64,000 nt of DNA from Protopterus annectens (lineage: Eukaryota > Chordata > Ceratodontiformes > Protopteridae): assembly GCF_019279795.1 (NCBI RefSeq), contig NC_056750.1, forward strand, positions 825,927,854-825,991,853, given 5' to 3'. The notes beneath the pieces are model-generated. The model did not search any database. It was not told the DNA's origin and saw only the letters and a list, made by a program, of their open reading frames with translations. The position numbers and the translations under genes were made by a program. Below are positions 40,518 to 51,921 of this stretch, in pieces. The number at the start of each line of letters is the position of its first letter. The first letter of the stretch is position 1.

Positions 40518-42845
40518 ATGTCACAGGCTCCTAGGCCTTCAGGATTTAAAAAGTGCACTAAGTGCAGTTTCAAGATGTCAATCACAGATGACCACTCTCT
40601 TTGTGTGTACTGTTTGGGCGCCAAACATTTGCAGGAGTCCTGTAGCGTGTGCCACGCGTTTTCCTCGAGGGTCCTCCAAGAGAGGAAAAATAAACTTATA
40701 TTAAAAGGCCTTATTAAACCCTCCTTTGAAGAGGCATTAGCTTCCTCTCCTTCTCCTGCTAAAAAGAAAAGGGCGTCGGCTCCGACCAGTCCGTCGGAAC
40801 CGACCGCCAAAAGACATAGGCAGGCTTCTCCTTCGGCTCCACGGACTTCGGAGCCGAGGGCGGAACGGTCTGCCTTGATGCCTCCAGCCTCGACTCCTCT
40901 GGGTTCAGAGCCGACGGCTGGGGCATCGAGAGGCGGGTCACCTTCATCGGCTCCACTGATCTCGGAGCCGATGAAGGTTGTCCGCTCAGACACTTCCTCC
41001 TCGGCACCGAAGCCCTCTTCGGCACCGATTGAAATTGGTTTAGACACTCCTTCGGCACCGATAATTGTCGAGTCGATTCGGAGCCGGTCCCCTAGTCCCT
41101 TGGAGCCATTGGAGTGGCCTACTTGGACCCATTCGGTCTCTTCCAGGTCATCAAGGATGTCAGATTCGGACATAGACAGGGTGCTCCAAAGACTGTTCCA
41201 GTCCCCAGTCTTTCAGAAATTTGTTTCAGCTCCGACCCATTTGGCTTCGGAGCCGATAGCCCATTCCATTGCCATTCCTCCTCTGACCGCTTCGGCTCCA
41301 TTGGAGCGGGTGCTGATGGAGCCAGTGGAGATCCTAGGGTCGGCTCCGACCCTTACTCCAACCCCGGCCTTCGGGTCCGAGTTTAGCACACGGACTTCTT
41401 CGGCCAGACCCGGGGGGGACGTTTTGGGACCAATGCTGTCAGTTCCAAGCCTCCCTCTCAGTGCTTCGGCCGCGGGACTTCCGTCTGCTATCATGGCTCC
41501 GGAGACTGGACCCTCCCAGGATTCTGGGGGTCTGGCCTTCAGAGCTATGAGGAGTGCCTTGGCCAAGTCTTCTTTGGCCATCTCTACGGCTTTACCGGCA
41601 CCTTCCCTGGGCATGGAGACTGGGTCTTTGGCAGTTCCCCTGTCTCTAGGCAGCGGAGCCCCGGGGCCTGAGGTTACCCCCACTGGGGGTTCCCCTCCTC
41701 CTGAGGGTCTTTCGGAGTTGTCTTCGGAGGAGCCCCCAAGGAAGAGATCGTGCAAGAGGAAGCACATGGACTCCCCCGATGAGTCTCTTACATCGGACAC
41801 TGATCTTGATGATGCGGAGGGGTCCCCAAAGTCATCCTCGGATGATGTCTCATTTGCAGACATTCTAGAGATCCTCAAGCAACGAGGCGGCTGGAATTCC
41901 AAACCCCCCTCCGCTGATGAGTCGGTGTTCCTCAAGGCCTTCGGGGCTCAGCCCTCCGCCTCCTGGGTGTCTCCGCCCTTCGACGAGCTCCTGGATTTGG
42001 TTTGTCAGAGGGCGTGGGAACATCCAGATACTGTGGAACCAGTGCCTTCTCGCCCTAACAAATTTTTGTCTGCTCCACCCGAGAAGGAGTTCTTAACGAA
42101 AGGCGTGGCTGTAGAGGCCATGGTGGTGGCATCTGCTACCCAGCAGGACGTGGCAGAGGCTTCAACGTCCATCCATCCTCCTAATAAGGAGTCTAGGAGC
42201 ATGGACCAGTACGGGAAGCGCACCCTGACTTCAGCGGCCTTTACTCTGAGGTCCCTGAATTATTTGGCACATTTCACCAGACTACAGAGGGATCTGGTCA
42301 AGGAGCTCTCAGACTCCCTCTCAGGTAACCTACCTGAGCAGCTAGCCCAGTCGGTTAGCTCTCAGTTGGCTATCCTTACCTCGATTTCTAACTCGTCCAT
42401 GAGGCTCATTTCATATGTGGCCGAAGGGGTGGGCAGAGCGGCAGGCACAGGCGTGGCTCTACGGAGACAAGCCTGGCTCCGTTTGTGTCATTTCGCGGAG
42501 GCCTTCAAGTCTTCCTTTGCCGACGCTCCTTTTGATGGGTCCTCTTTGTTTGGACCCAAGGTAAAAGACACTCTTACCCGCTGTGAGCAGGAGGGAAAGA
42601 CTTTATCTGCCGTAGGAGCACATTATTCCACTCCCTTTCGGCCTTATCCCAAGGCTAAAAGAGGAGGGAAGATGTGGTTCCGCAAATCACAGAAATTCTT
42701 TCCTCAACAGCAGGAAGATTCCCCTTCCAGAGGCAGAGGACGGGGAAATTTTTCTGGGAGACGCCGTCCCAGAGGCGGCAGAGGCCCCCGCAACACTGGA
42801 GACCGCGAGTCCTTTTGTGGCTCTTCAGCCTCCCACACTCCATGA
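40518..42845 (+). CDS. gag: DIRS Gag-like protein (775 aa, intact frame)
   Basis: An uninterrupted frame with a Met start. The N-terminus has a Cys cluster (CTKCSF, CVYCLG, CSVCHA at residues about 14-50) typical of DIRS Gag. Residues about 75-300 are a Ser/Ala/Pro/Glu low-complexity region made of alternating SAP and SEP tripeptides. The C-terminal third has longer helical blocks (SLNYLAHFTRLQRDLVKEL, LRLCHFAEAFKSSF) and ends in an Arg/Gly-rich tail (GRGRGNFSGRRRPRGGRG) suited to RNA binding. Expected role: RNA packaging in the element's replication particle. High CpG and GC here contrast with the AT-rich surroundings. Confidence 0.88.
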   Translation: MSQAPRPSGFKKCTKCSFKMSITDDHSLCVYCLGAKHLQESCSVCHAFSSRVLQERKNKLILKGLIKPSFEEALASSPSPAKKKRASAPTSPSEPTAKRHRQASPSAPRTSEPRAERSALMPPASTPLGSEPTAGASRGGSPSSAPLISEPMKVVRSDTSSSAPKPSSAPIEIGLDTPSAPIIVESIRSRSPSPLEPLEWPTWTHSVSSRSSRMSDSDIDRVLQRLFQSPVFQKFVSAPTHLASEPIAHSIAIPPLTASAPLERVLMEPVEILGSAPTLTPTPAFGSEFSTRTSSARPGGDVLGPMLSVPSLPLSASAAGLPSAIMAPETGPSQDSGGLAFRAMRSALAKSSLAISTALPAPSLGMETGSLAVPLSLGSGAPGPEVTPTGGSPPPEGLSELSSEEPPRKRSCKRKHMDSPDESLTSDTDLDDAEGSPKSSSDDVSFADILEILKQRGGWNSKPPSADESVFLKAFGAQPSASWVSPPFDELLDLVCQRAWEHPDTVEPVPSRPNKFLSAPPEKEFLTKGVAVEAMVVASATQQDVAEASTSIHPPNKESRSMDQYGKRTLTSAAFTLRSLNYLAHFTRLQRDLVKELSDSLSGNLPEQLAQSVSSQLAILTSISNSSMRLISYVAEGVGRAAGTGVALRRQAWLRLCHFAEAFKSSFADAPFDGSSLFGPKVKDTLTRCEQEGKTLSAVGAHYSTPFRPYPKAKRGGKMWFRKSQKFFPQQQEDSPSRGRGRGNFSGRRRPRGGRGPRNTGDRESFCGSSASHTP

Positions 42846-42881
42846 GGGATTGCCCAGCTGTGCTGCTCCGGAGCCAGTCGG

Positions 42882-44741
42882 GTGCTGTTTTGCCAAGCAC
42901 CTAAAAGCCTGGGAGGCTATTACTCAGGACAGATGGGTGCTTCAGATTATTGCCGGAGGTTACACCATTCCCTTCACACACTCACCCCCACCGTCCAAAA
43001 AAATCCCGGACCCACCACCCAGTCAAAGGAAATTGCAGCCGTAGAAGCTTCAAAGCTGCTAGAAAAAGGAGTCATCCAACCGGTCCCCACAGACCAGATC
43101 GGATCCGGAAATTACTCAAGGTTCTTTTTAGTGCCAAAAAAGACAGGGGACCTGAGACCCATTTTGGATCTCAGCAAACTAAACCAGTCCGTCATGAAGT
43201 CCAAATTCCGAATGGTCACTTTACAATCCATTCTCCCATTGTTGGAGAAAGATGTTTGGATGTGCTCCATAGATCTCAAGGACGCCTATTATCACATACC
43301 GATACATCAGGCGTCCAGGAGGTATCTGCGCTTCAGCCTGGGAGACAGTCATTTTCAATTTTGTGCTCTGCCCTTTGGTCTCACCACAGCCCCCAGGGTG
43401 TTCACCAAGTGTTTGGCAGTAGTGACTGCTCACCTGAGGAGTCTCGGATTCCAAGTGTTTCCCTATCTGGACGACTGGCTCCTGACTGCCACCACCAGGC
43501 ATCTACTACTAGAGAACCTACAAGCCATCATCTCCCTGGGTGCTTCCCTGGGAATTACATTCAACTGGTCAAAGTCTGTCTTGCTGCCTTCTCAGCGCAT
43601 AAGATTCATAGGAGCAGAGATAGACTCAAAATTAATGTGAATCTTCCTTCCTACCGAAAGGATACAAACATTACAAAATCAGGTCCGAGCCCTGCTTCTA
43701 AGATCCAAAGCCCCAGTCAGGATGGTCCTGCAACTTCTAGGTTCAATGTCTGCCACGGTTCTCCTAGTTCCTCTGGCAAGGTTGCACATGAGGATTCTCC
43801 AGTGGCTATTATCGACACAATGGTCTTTTCAAGATCTCCCCCTCAATCATCACATTCTGATTACAGAAACGTGCAAATGGGACCTCCGCTGGTGGCTTCT
43901 GCCATCCAATCTGAATCAGGGAAGACCCTTTGTTATACCCCCTCCGGTGGCCACCTTGACTACGGATGCCTCCCAGACGGGGTGGGGGGGGCATTGTCTG
44001 GGCAGGTCAGTTCAAGGTTCTTGGCTTCCCAGCGAAACATCTCTCCATATCAACGTGTTGGAAATGAGGGCTGTACTTCTGTCCTTACAAGCCCTCCACA
44101 AGTTTCTCCCTCAAGGCATTATCGCCATCCACACAGACAACATGTCGGTAGTCTGGTATCTAAACAAACAAGGAGGGACCAGATCTTACCCCCTTTGCAG
44201 AGAGGCCATGAGGGTGTGGGAATGGGCAGTGGCTACCAAGCGCTTCCTGGTAGCGACCCACATTCCAGGCAAATCCAATGTATTGGCAGACAGACTGAGC
44301 AGGACTATTCTCTCTCCTCACGAGTGGTCTCTGAACAAAACAGTAGCAGCTCAGATTTTCAAAAGATGGGGGATTCCGTGCTGCGACCTGTTTGCAACAC
44401 CACGAAACACGAAGTGCAAAAGATTCTTTTCCTTGACCCTGCATCAAGGGGAGGCAGCTACGGATGCTCTAGTCCAACCTTGGCCAACAGGACTGCTTTA
44501 TGCTTTTCCTCCAATTCCACTCCTCCCCAAAGTCATCCAGAAAGCTTCCCAATTGGGGTCCACAATGATTCTAATTGCTCCATACTGGCCTCGTCAGGTA
44601 TGGTTCCCCTACCTACAGAAATATACTCTGGACGGTCCTTGGTTCTTGGACCTAATTCCGGACCTTCTGGTTCATCAGTCGGGACAACAGCACCAGTCCC
44701 TTCACACTTTGAAATTAACAGCTTGGCTCCTCCACTTCTGA
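42882..44741 (+). pseudogene. rt: DIRS reverse transcriptase, RNase H and methyltransferase-like region
   Basis: One frame broken only by TGA at 43638-43640, where the context (LM-stop-IFLPTERI) suggests loss of an Arg CGA codon by a CpG transition. RT blocks: EKGVIQPVP, GNYSRFFLVPKKTGDLRPILDLS, CSIDLKDAYYHIPI (Asp), CALPFGLTTAPRVFTK, VFPYLDDWLL (YLDD). RNase H: LTTDASQTGWGGHC, NVLEMRAV, IHTDNMSVVWYLNKQGG, SNVLADRLSR. The C-terminal AAQIFKRWGIPCCDLFATPRN and MILIAPYWPRQVWFPYL blocks are the DIRS methyltransferase-like domain. I start at the first Met of the frame; true initiation relative to gag is unknown. Confidence 0.92.
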
Positions 44742-45771
44742 CTATAGTCAGAAATCACACCTTGGACCCGGAAGTTATTCACATTTTATCTTCAGCCCAC
44801 AAACCCACCACTAAGAAGTTGTATCACAGTAAGTGGAAGAGGTTTGCTATCTGGGCTCAACTCAGAGGATTAGACCCTATTACTGCCCTGATACCAGAGG
44901 TCTTGAAATTTTTGACATCCTTGTTTAATCAAGGATCTTCAGTCTCTACTATTAAAGTCCAATTAGCAGCTATCTCCAAATTTCACGATTCCGCAGACCC
45001 ACCGTTGATGAGCAGCAGATTATGTAAAACTTTCATGAAAGGTGCTGTGCTTTTAAGACCCCCAGTTTTCATCCTGCGCCTCCGTGGGATCTTGATTTGG
45101 TACTTCGTGCCTTAACATCTTCCCCCTTTGAACCGGCTGCTACATGTGAGTTGAAATATCTGTCTTGGAAAACTGCCTTCTTAATTGCAATTACCTCTGC
45201 AAGAAGAGTTTCAGAACTTCAAGCCCTATCTATCAAACCACCGTACTTGATTTTTCACAAGGATACAGTATCACTTAGACCTAATCCATCTTTTGTCCCA
45301 AAAGTTTGCTCTAATCTCTGTCTCCAACAATCTTTAGAGCTACCAGTTTTCTTTCCAAAATTTTCAAACAAAGCGGAATACACCTTCCATACATTGGATG
45401 TTCACAGGCAATTGCGCTTCTATCTAGATCGGACTCAGCAAATTCGGAAAACAGATCAATTGTTTGTGTCCTTTTCAGATAGTAAATTGGGTAAATCCAT
45501 CACTAAAGCTACTATTGCCAAATGGATCAGAGATTGCATAACTCAAGCTTATTCCTCTTCAAATAAGCAACTTACAACATCTGTCAAAGCTCACTCTACT
45601 AGAGCTATGGCTACCTCTATTGCATTCCATTCCAAGCTCGCTATTTCTGAAATTTGTGCTGCGGCTACTTGGTCCAACCCGCACACTTTCATTTCCCACT
45701 ATAAATTGGATGTGGCATCTAAAGGACGAGCATCATTTGGTTCCACGGTACTCAGGAGTGTTTTCCAGTGA
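44690..45771 (+). pseudogene. yr: DIRS tyrosine recombinase
   Basis: Core-binding part: TLDPEVIHILSSAHKPTTKK, YHSKWKRFAIW, STIKVQLAAISKFHD, then a 1-nt frameshift near 45070, and the catalytic part: LIAITSARRVSELQAL (first Arg), SVKAHSTRAMATS (HxxR), ISEICAAATWSNPHTFISHYKLDV (final His and Tyr nucleophile). This enzyme integrates circular cDNA in place of a DDE integrase. It overlaps the end of the RT frame in another register. All catalytic residues are readable despite the frameshift. Confidence 0.92.
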
Positions 45772-45803
45772 GCCACCCAGGATTTAGGTGCTAGGGGCGC
45801 TGT

Positions 45804-45901
45804 CCCATCAGTCAGAATGTAGGCGAGATAGGATCACATAACATCTTTTAGTTATGTACTCACCATAACTTCAGATGTTTGGGATCCATCTCGCCTACAT
45901 T
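45804..45901 (+). repeat. DIRS internal complementary region
   Basis: The first 43 bp (CCCATCAGTCAGAATG to AACATCT) are the reverse complement of the left end (39960-40002, a few mismatches). After TTT, the next 53 bp (AGTTATGTACTCACC to CGCCTACATTC) are the reverse complement of the right end (about 46160-46214). It thus spells the junction of the two element termini and would template completion of a circular cDNA. Confidence 0.92.
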
Positions 45902-46040
45902 CCTAATACCCACCCTCCTTCCCCCTGCCTTGGAGATCAGAAGAGATTGAACAGTTTGGGTTCTACTGTTTTTTATCTTGTATCATCTGTCAATGTTATA
46001 TAAGCAGTGCATGCGTGTGTGCATGTATGCGGACAAACTA

Positions 46041-46214
46041 GATCTGGGGGACTGGTAGCGGTGCATCCTGGGATATAGTAAGCTCAGCCAATAAGAGACT
46101 TCGCTCTTTGGCATAAGCGCGCCGAGTCGGAGCTGAGGATCGGCTCCGAACCCATCAGTCAGAATGTAGGCGAGATGGATCCCAAACATCTGAAGTTATG
46201 GTGAGTACATAACT
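46041..46214 (-). repeat. DIRS right inverted terminal repeat
   Basis: Inverted copy of the left ITR with an outer end of its own (TCTGAAGTTATGGTGAGTACATAACT) that matches the second half of the internal complementary region exactly. Confidence 0.92.
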
Positions 46215-48230
46215 AAAAGTCTATACTGCAATAGCCCCATTTATTAATATAGTATTTTTGGATGAAAATTCTCGTTTTAGTACGATACTTGTTATGAGAT
46301 CATATGCTACAGTGTCCCTATTCCGTCTGTCTTTTGGCTGTATAACTGGATTATACAATGTCACATTCCTTTAATGACTGTATTTGAGGGCATCTATGCT
46401 GTAATATGCATGCTATTTCTGTTCGTACTGTGCTGTGTGCTTTTTCCTTTTCATTGTGACTGTTGCTACAAAATAATTATTGCTTCATCAGCTAGTCTGG
46501 CACCATATATCTAGCAATGAATTTTTTATAAGGGTATGCCCAATAGCCATCCAGACCACTATACATCCATGTATATCCCACTTTTCCTGGCTTTGACAAA
46601 ATTACAAGGATACCTCACACTCTCACATGCCAATCAACAGTCTTCAGCATGTCCTATGGAGCCCCATTTCTACAGTGTCTTCCACACAGAGACCTTAAGT
46701 CATCTGTAAGCATTAGTCAAATCAAATGAATTGCATAGTGTGATGGTAGTCTTACACTCTGTTCCCATCACCTTAAGTCAATCTTGTCAAATTGGAACAG
46801 CAGTGACTGTATTCTGACATCTCCTAGATCACATAAATCTGCACTGCGTGCTGTTGTGAGTGCCGAGATATGTTACATGATGCAATGTCATGTCAGCCAC
46901 TTGTGTTCATGACCTGATCTACACAACCTTCCTGCTCTGCCTGGAAAAATCCCATACTTTTCCTTGCAGACATCTCTTAAAGGTATCATCACTTTTATTT
47001 TAAAACTCTTCCGTATACTCTGCAGGTACATCTGCCATGTAAAGGCTGTGGGTGCTGTACTCAAGATTCTTGGATTCATTTTCCATTACTGGTACTGCAG
47101 TACAGTACAATGGTGTTGTACACTCCTAAGTGTTCCACCCTTTGTGATATTAAATTGAGGTCCCATCTGGTGAGGTTGATGTTAACTCAAGTAGATGCCA
47201 ATGATCTCATAGCACTTGAGGTAAAGAGTCGTGGAATTTCCTGAGTGTCTTTTGAAAAGCAAGTGTATTGCAAAATGTCAAACTTTGCAGCAAAGGCACA
47301 TGAACTAAAGCCACTGGGATGCTTCATTGAAAGGCTGTACATTTGTCTCCTTTGAAATTTCATTCCAAATTATTCAGCTATTTCTGACATAATGAGAACT
47401 TAGTACACGCATATTCTGGGCATCACAGGTTGAACAGCCTCCAAGTGAAAACTGGAAATAGTACAAGATTGTGGCAACAAAGGCTCTCTTTAATGTTGAA
47501 TTTACTGCCTGTATACAAGATGCCATATGTCAGTTCCCTGAAGGAAGCCTATAATAACAAAATAAAGGACTTCTAGTATAATACTTGTGTACAGACCACA
47601 TGCATTGTGACCAAATAGAATGTGCCCCTTTAAAGACAGTGTGCTAACTTTAATTATGAAGAAATCACAGAGATATAATGGCCATGTTGCTGCTGCTGTT
47701 TGACAAATATTATGTCCACTCAACAAGCCATATCAATAATCATTCACAACTGATCTTGTGACTGCCTTTTATACATTACCCATCACCCAAATTCTCAAAA
47801 GTTTTAATGTCTCATTGAAAAGAAAATGAAAAATATCATCCCACCCCAATGTTAACTCCTACAGAAATTAATTAAAAAATACAATGTATATTGGTGCTAT
47901 GGCTAGTGTTTACTGCTTCCACTCACCACATATCTAACTGGTTTTCTGCCAGCAAAAAGTGAAAGAGCACCCAATCACAGTAATATACTTCAATTTAGAG
48001 CCTTGAGACACTAAGCTGAGTCCATGTCTTCCACCATGGCACAGCAATGGTCACTTTAACGCAATCAGCCACTGATTGCATCCCATAGTTTTCAATGTTT
48101 CATCTCCAAAATATGGGACACGACACCTCTAACAATATGGAAGAAAAAGGCAAAATATGCAACATTTATTAATTCCATTCAGGAAGTTAGCAACATGGTA
48201 AATAAAATAACTGTTTTCACACACTTTTAT
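46215..48230. other. No gene recognised; 2 kb of noncoding DNA
   Basis: No frame above background on either strand and no repeat that I can match elsewhere in the window. It may hold old unrecognised repeats. Confidence 0.5.
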
Positions 48231-48479
48231 TTCTTATTTAACATTTGTTAACTGGGAAAGTCCGACTTGGAACAAAGCCAATTTTCAGCGGAGGCCCGGG
48301 GAGAAACGCTCCAAATGCATGTCTTTGTAATGTGGGAGGAAACCGGAGCACCCGGAAAAAACCCACACGAATGCAAAGAGGACATGCAGACTCCACACAG
48401 AAGGCACCCCAGCCAAGAATCAAACCGGAGAACCTCTTGCTGTGAGGTGACAACTCTACCACTGCACCACTGCGCCATC
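48231..48479 (-). mobile_element. V-SINE-type SINE (tRNA-derived head, L2-like LINE tail)
   Basis: Minus strand, 5' to 3': a tRNA-related head GATGGCGCAGTGGTGCAGTGG (pol III A-box-like) and GGTTTGATTCTTGGC (degraded B box); the conserved central block GTGTGGAGTCTGCATGTCC and GGGTTTTTTCCGGGTGCTCC; then a tail GGAGCGTTTCTCCCCGGGCC, TCCGCTGAAAATTGGC, CAGTTAACAAATG. The central block is characteristic of the V-SINE superfamily known from fishes and other vertebrates. The tail is the same as that of the LINEs in this window. Confidence 0.85.
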
Positions 48480-50379
48480 AAGAAACAAGTTATTTTGCTG
48501 AACTAATATGATTCGGTTTTATTTACCATGGCTATTTATTAAACAACATCATACCAATGAATATGGGACAGACACTTTGAATGTGGAACATGGAAGTTTT
48601 AACAGTTGCAATCACATGCTAAAGAATAATGCTCTAATGAGGTACACTCAAGAGGTACATTGTCCCTATCCCCAGACTGCCATTTTTGGCTAATAGCTGC
48701 AATTGCCAAATGTATTAGAAAAACAGACACAGCAATGTATTTCAAGTCACTACTTCAGGTCTGAAGGTTACAGTGAACCTTCCCACAGCACTGAACCTCT
48801 AAGCTCAAGAATCAGAAACAAAGACAAAATATAATGTTAGTAGAAGGCCCACAATCAGGGACAGATTTTACATATTGGTCTTATATACTTAGAAAGTTGT
48901 TAGTACATCAAGTTTTTGACTTGAAGGGTATAAAGTCTGAAACGCATATGTTTGCTATTATTTACTGATTTCAGTGCACAGCACTTTACCAGACAGCCAC
49001 ATATTTTATGAGGAACAGACCATAAATATGAGGGGAAATACCAACAGCAGTTGAAAACTATGCCCTTAGCACATACACAACCATCATTTATAGGCACCTT
49101 TTGGACCATATGCCTCAGATATCTGCTTAAGGTCAAGTGAATGAATAAATTCATAAATGATGTCTCAGAAGTACATCTCAGCTTACAACTGTAAGAACCG
49201 CACAATGTCATCCATTGCATCACTACCTGCCCCCACTCCAACTTCTTAGTTCAAGAATCAGGGACCAAACTCAAAATCAGAAAAGATTTTAAGTATTTCT
49301 CTTGTGTACTAGAAAGCATTCAGAATAACAAGATTTATAATAGCAAATATTTTCTGAAGGATACAAAGTCAGGATCTCACATGCGTGTCATTATTTATTG
49401 ATTGCAATATACAACAGTTGCTAGAAAGACATAAATTGTGCAAGGGACAGATAAAAATATCAATTGGGTTCTTTGTTCAAGAATTTTGGGCAAAGACAAA
49501 AGTAATGGGGGATCAAAGTTAAAATATTTTATTTGCTCGGTTAACTATGAAAAACATTTAGTAAAGAGCTCCTTTTCAGAACAGCTCAGGAGCACTGTCT
49601 GATTAAGCGACTTTCTCTAAATACAGTAGGCAAATGGAGGTGGAAGGCTTCAAACCCGCTCTTATAACTAGAGGAAGAAGTTCATTAACCACCCATAGCC
49701 TTAAATGCTGGACAGCTCTAATTCTCCTACAAAAGTTAACAACAGTCACAGCAGCTGTTGCATGCAAATGCAAATGCATTTTTCTGAACAACAAGAACTG
49801 TGAAACTCAAATGACTGGTATTACTGACTGTAACCCTTAGTGATTTACCACAAAAGGACATCAACGAGGGGAAGGGTGTACATGTGAGGCCAAAACGGAG
49901 ATGAAAGAGGCAGACTAATTCACAGAAAAAGTCAAATAGTTGGCAGGTTCACCCTACACCATCCAAGTAATGTATGCACTTCTGCAGACATCAGCTTAGT
50001 ATCAAAAAGAGAAAAAGAGTGAATTATTTGTATCAAAACCCCAGCGGGAGACTAAGAGCTGGGACAGGGGAACTGGCAAATTTTGTAAAAGCTCAGGAAA
50101 AGCCACATAATGTGAATAGGTGATATATAAAAAGTATAAGTGAATGACAAGAAACTGTCTGATGATACACGCCATCTGGGCGGAATTTGCAACAAAACAG
50201 TAATTAACCTAGAAGGTGCTGAATATATGATTCAGGGAGCTGATACTATTCACAAATCTTAGAGTTTGTCTGAAGAAAGAGAGGGAGATGTATTTGTGAG
50301 GAAAAAAAGGTTATGTATGCCAGTAATCCATGCAGTTGAACAGGTTATGAGGGACATTTAATAAAAAATACTCCAAATA
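48480..50379. other. No gene recognised; possible diverged tandem segments
   Basis: Similar strings recur (CTCAAGAATCAGAAACAAAG near 48808, TTCAAGAATCAGGGACCAAA near 49251, TTCAAGAATTTTGGGCAAAG near 49478), each followed by related AT-rich text, suggesting an old irregular tandem duplication. No open frame of interest. Confidence 0.4.
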
Positions 50380-51860
50380 TCCACCTCACCACTCCACTCT
50401 CCCTCAGCAATGACAGAGTAACCTTTCAAACTTCCTCTATAGAAAACTATTACGGAAGCTAAAATCAACAGCTTTGTTTACTGATAACCTTCCAGCTGAA
50501 TATTTAAATGTGGCAGCAGATGCCTTGGCCTTCCCCATCCCCTTACTAATTTATTGTTATATCATCAAAAACTATGTATCTGCCATCTAGAAAACCTCTT
50601 ATATTATTACATAAAGGTGGTAACTCAACTGACTTTTTTCTCCTTACTGAACTTGCATCCCTCATCCTTGGTGAGTCATCACTTTCCAGGTTCCACAGCT
50701 ACCTATCTAACTGAGAACAAGCTGTTAAAAGCTACCAATAATTTTCGCTTTACTGGACAGTCTCTGTTGGAGTCCTAGAAGGATCGATCCTAGACAAACT
50801 GTTAGTTAACATATTCACAATCGCTACACTGTAACCAAACTTGCCACTGCTCGACATGCAGGTGATTTGACTTTTATCTATACTGCCACCACACTCACAA
50901 CGCAATACGAAATCACCCAGCTCTCTTTCATAGTTGTAGAATCCTAACTATGTAATGCCAGTGTATTACTAAACCCAAATAAAACCAAGCTAATGTTCTT
51001 CATGCCCAAACAGTACACACGCATCAAACATGTGTTTTCCATATTTTCTCAGCCAACAATACCAAAATTGAAATTATGACTCAAACTAAACTACTGGGAA
51101 TACAAATGGACAATCTAAAATTCAGCTAACACCTATTTCAAGCCATTAAGAAAAAACAATGAAACTCGGCTGCCTATACAGGGCTAAGAAGCATCTGATG
51201 TATACTACTAGAATATCTATTGGTAGAGCATACATATTCCCCTTTCCAATGCATGCATCACCTGTTCTAACAAATTTGCATAACATTGACAAAAAATCTG
51301 ACATGCTACAACAAAGTAATTCATTTTGCTGCTAATGCCCCATGCAGAACACTTCAGTGTGAAGTTCTAAAAGACTTAAACTTGCTAGAAGTACCCCTCT
51401 AAACTTACCAATTAGTCACAGCCCACAAACATAATTATAATCCAGAAAAAATGACTTGCATTGCAAAAGCTCATGCTCCTATAGCAGAGAGCTACACTTC
51501 AGTGATATATGCTTTCTGTTTACTATCAAATCCAGAAACAATGCAGGAGATTCATTATGCTCCCATCTTTGTCTCTAAACTATGGAATTACATCCCTCTC
51601 CCACTCAAACTGATATTTAAAATAGACACTTTTAAATCCCAACCCACGCAGTACCTACAAACTATGTGGCTCTATACGCAGACTACACCTGGTGAAGCAA
51701 ACCATCGCTGTCACTTGACCTGCGCAGGTTATTTTCCCTGACTATGTAATGACTGTCATGCTTCTTCTTCTCCCCCCACATCATTCGACCTAAATTCTCT
51801 CGCTAAAACTCTAACTGAACTTTAAGCTATGCTGTTTTGCAAATGTATATATAAACTGCC
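50380..51860 (+). pseudogene. Old L2-like LINE fragment (RT to C-terminus)
   Basis: Multi-frame reading gives NLPAEYLNVAADALAFPIPLL, TFFSLLNLHPSS-like remnants, a VGVLEGSILDKLLVN-type VPQGSILG block, an ARHAGDLTFIYT stretch at the place of YADD, LLNPNKTKLMFFMP and KLLGIQMDNL, and the C-terminal KLWNYIPLPLKLIFKIDTFKSQ. These match the order in the full-length LINE. Heavily mutated, the oldest LINE copy here. Confidence 0.7.
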
Positions 51861-51921
51861 TGGATAGAACTATCTACTAAATCTGCACCTAATTCTGCAA
51901 ATGTTCACATGCTGATATTTA

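Larger units (their letters stand above)
39960..46214 (+). mobile_element. DIRS-type tyrosine-recombinase retrotransposon, nearly complete
   Basis: Has every expected part: left inverted terminal repeat, gag, RT/RNase H, methyltransferase-like region, tyrosine recombinase, internal complementary region (45804-45901) and right inverted terminal repeat. No flanking TSD is seen, as expected for recombinase-mediated insertion. The coding part carries one stop (43638) and one frameshift (about 45070). Confidence 0.93.

Noticed and set aside
40502..41173. Long minus-strand open frames over DIRS gag (also 41213-41935)
   Set aside because: They mirror the GC-rich SAP/SEP repeats of gag; the motif and its reverse complement are both stop-free. 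No domain or independent context.
42950..44690. Separate gene in the second open frame across DIRS RT
   Set aside because: No recognisable domain before the recombinase part. Kept only as a finding about overlapping frames, not annotated as a gene.
48245..48506. Small protein genes over 48245-48506
   Set aside because: They are shadows of a V-SINE on both strands.
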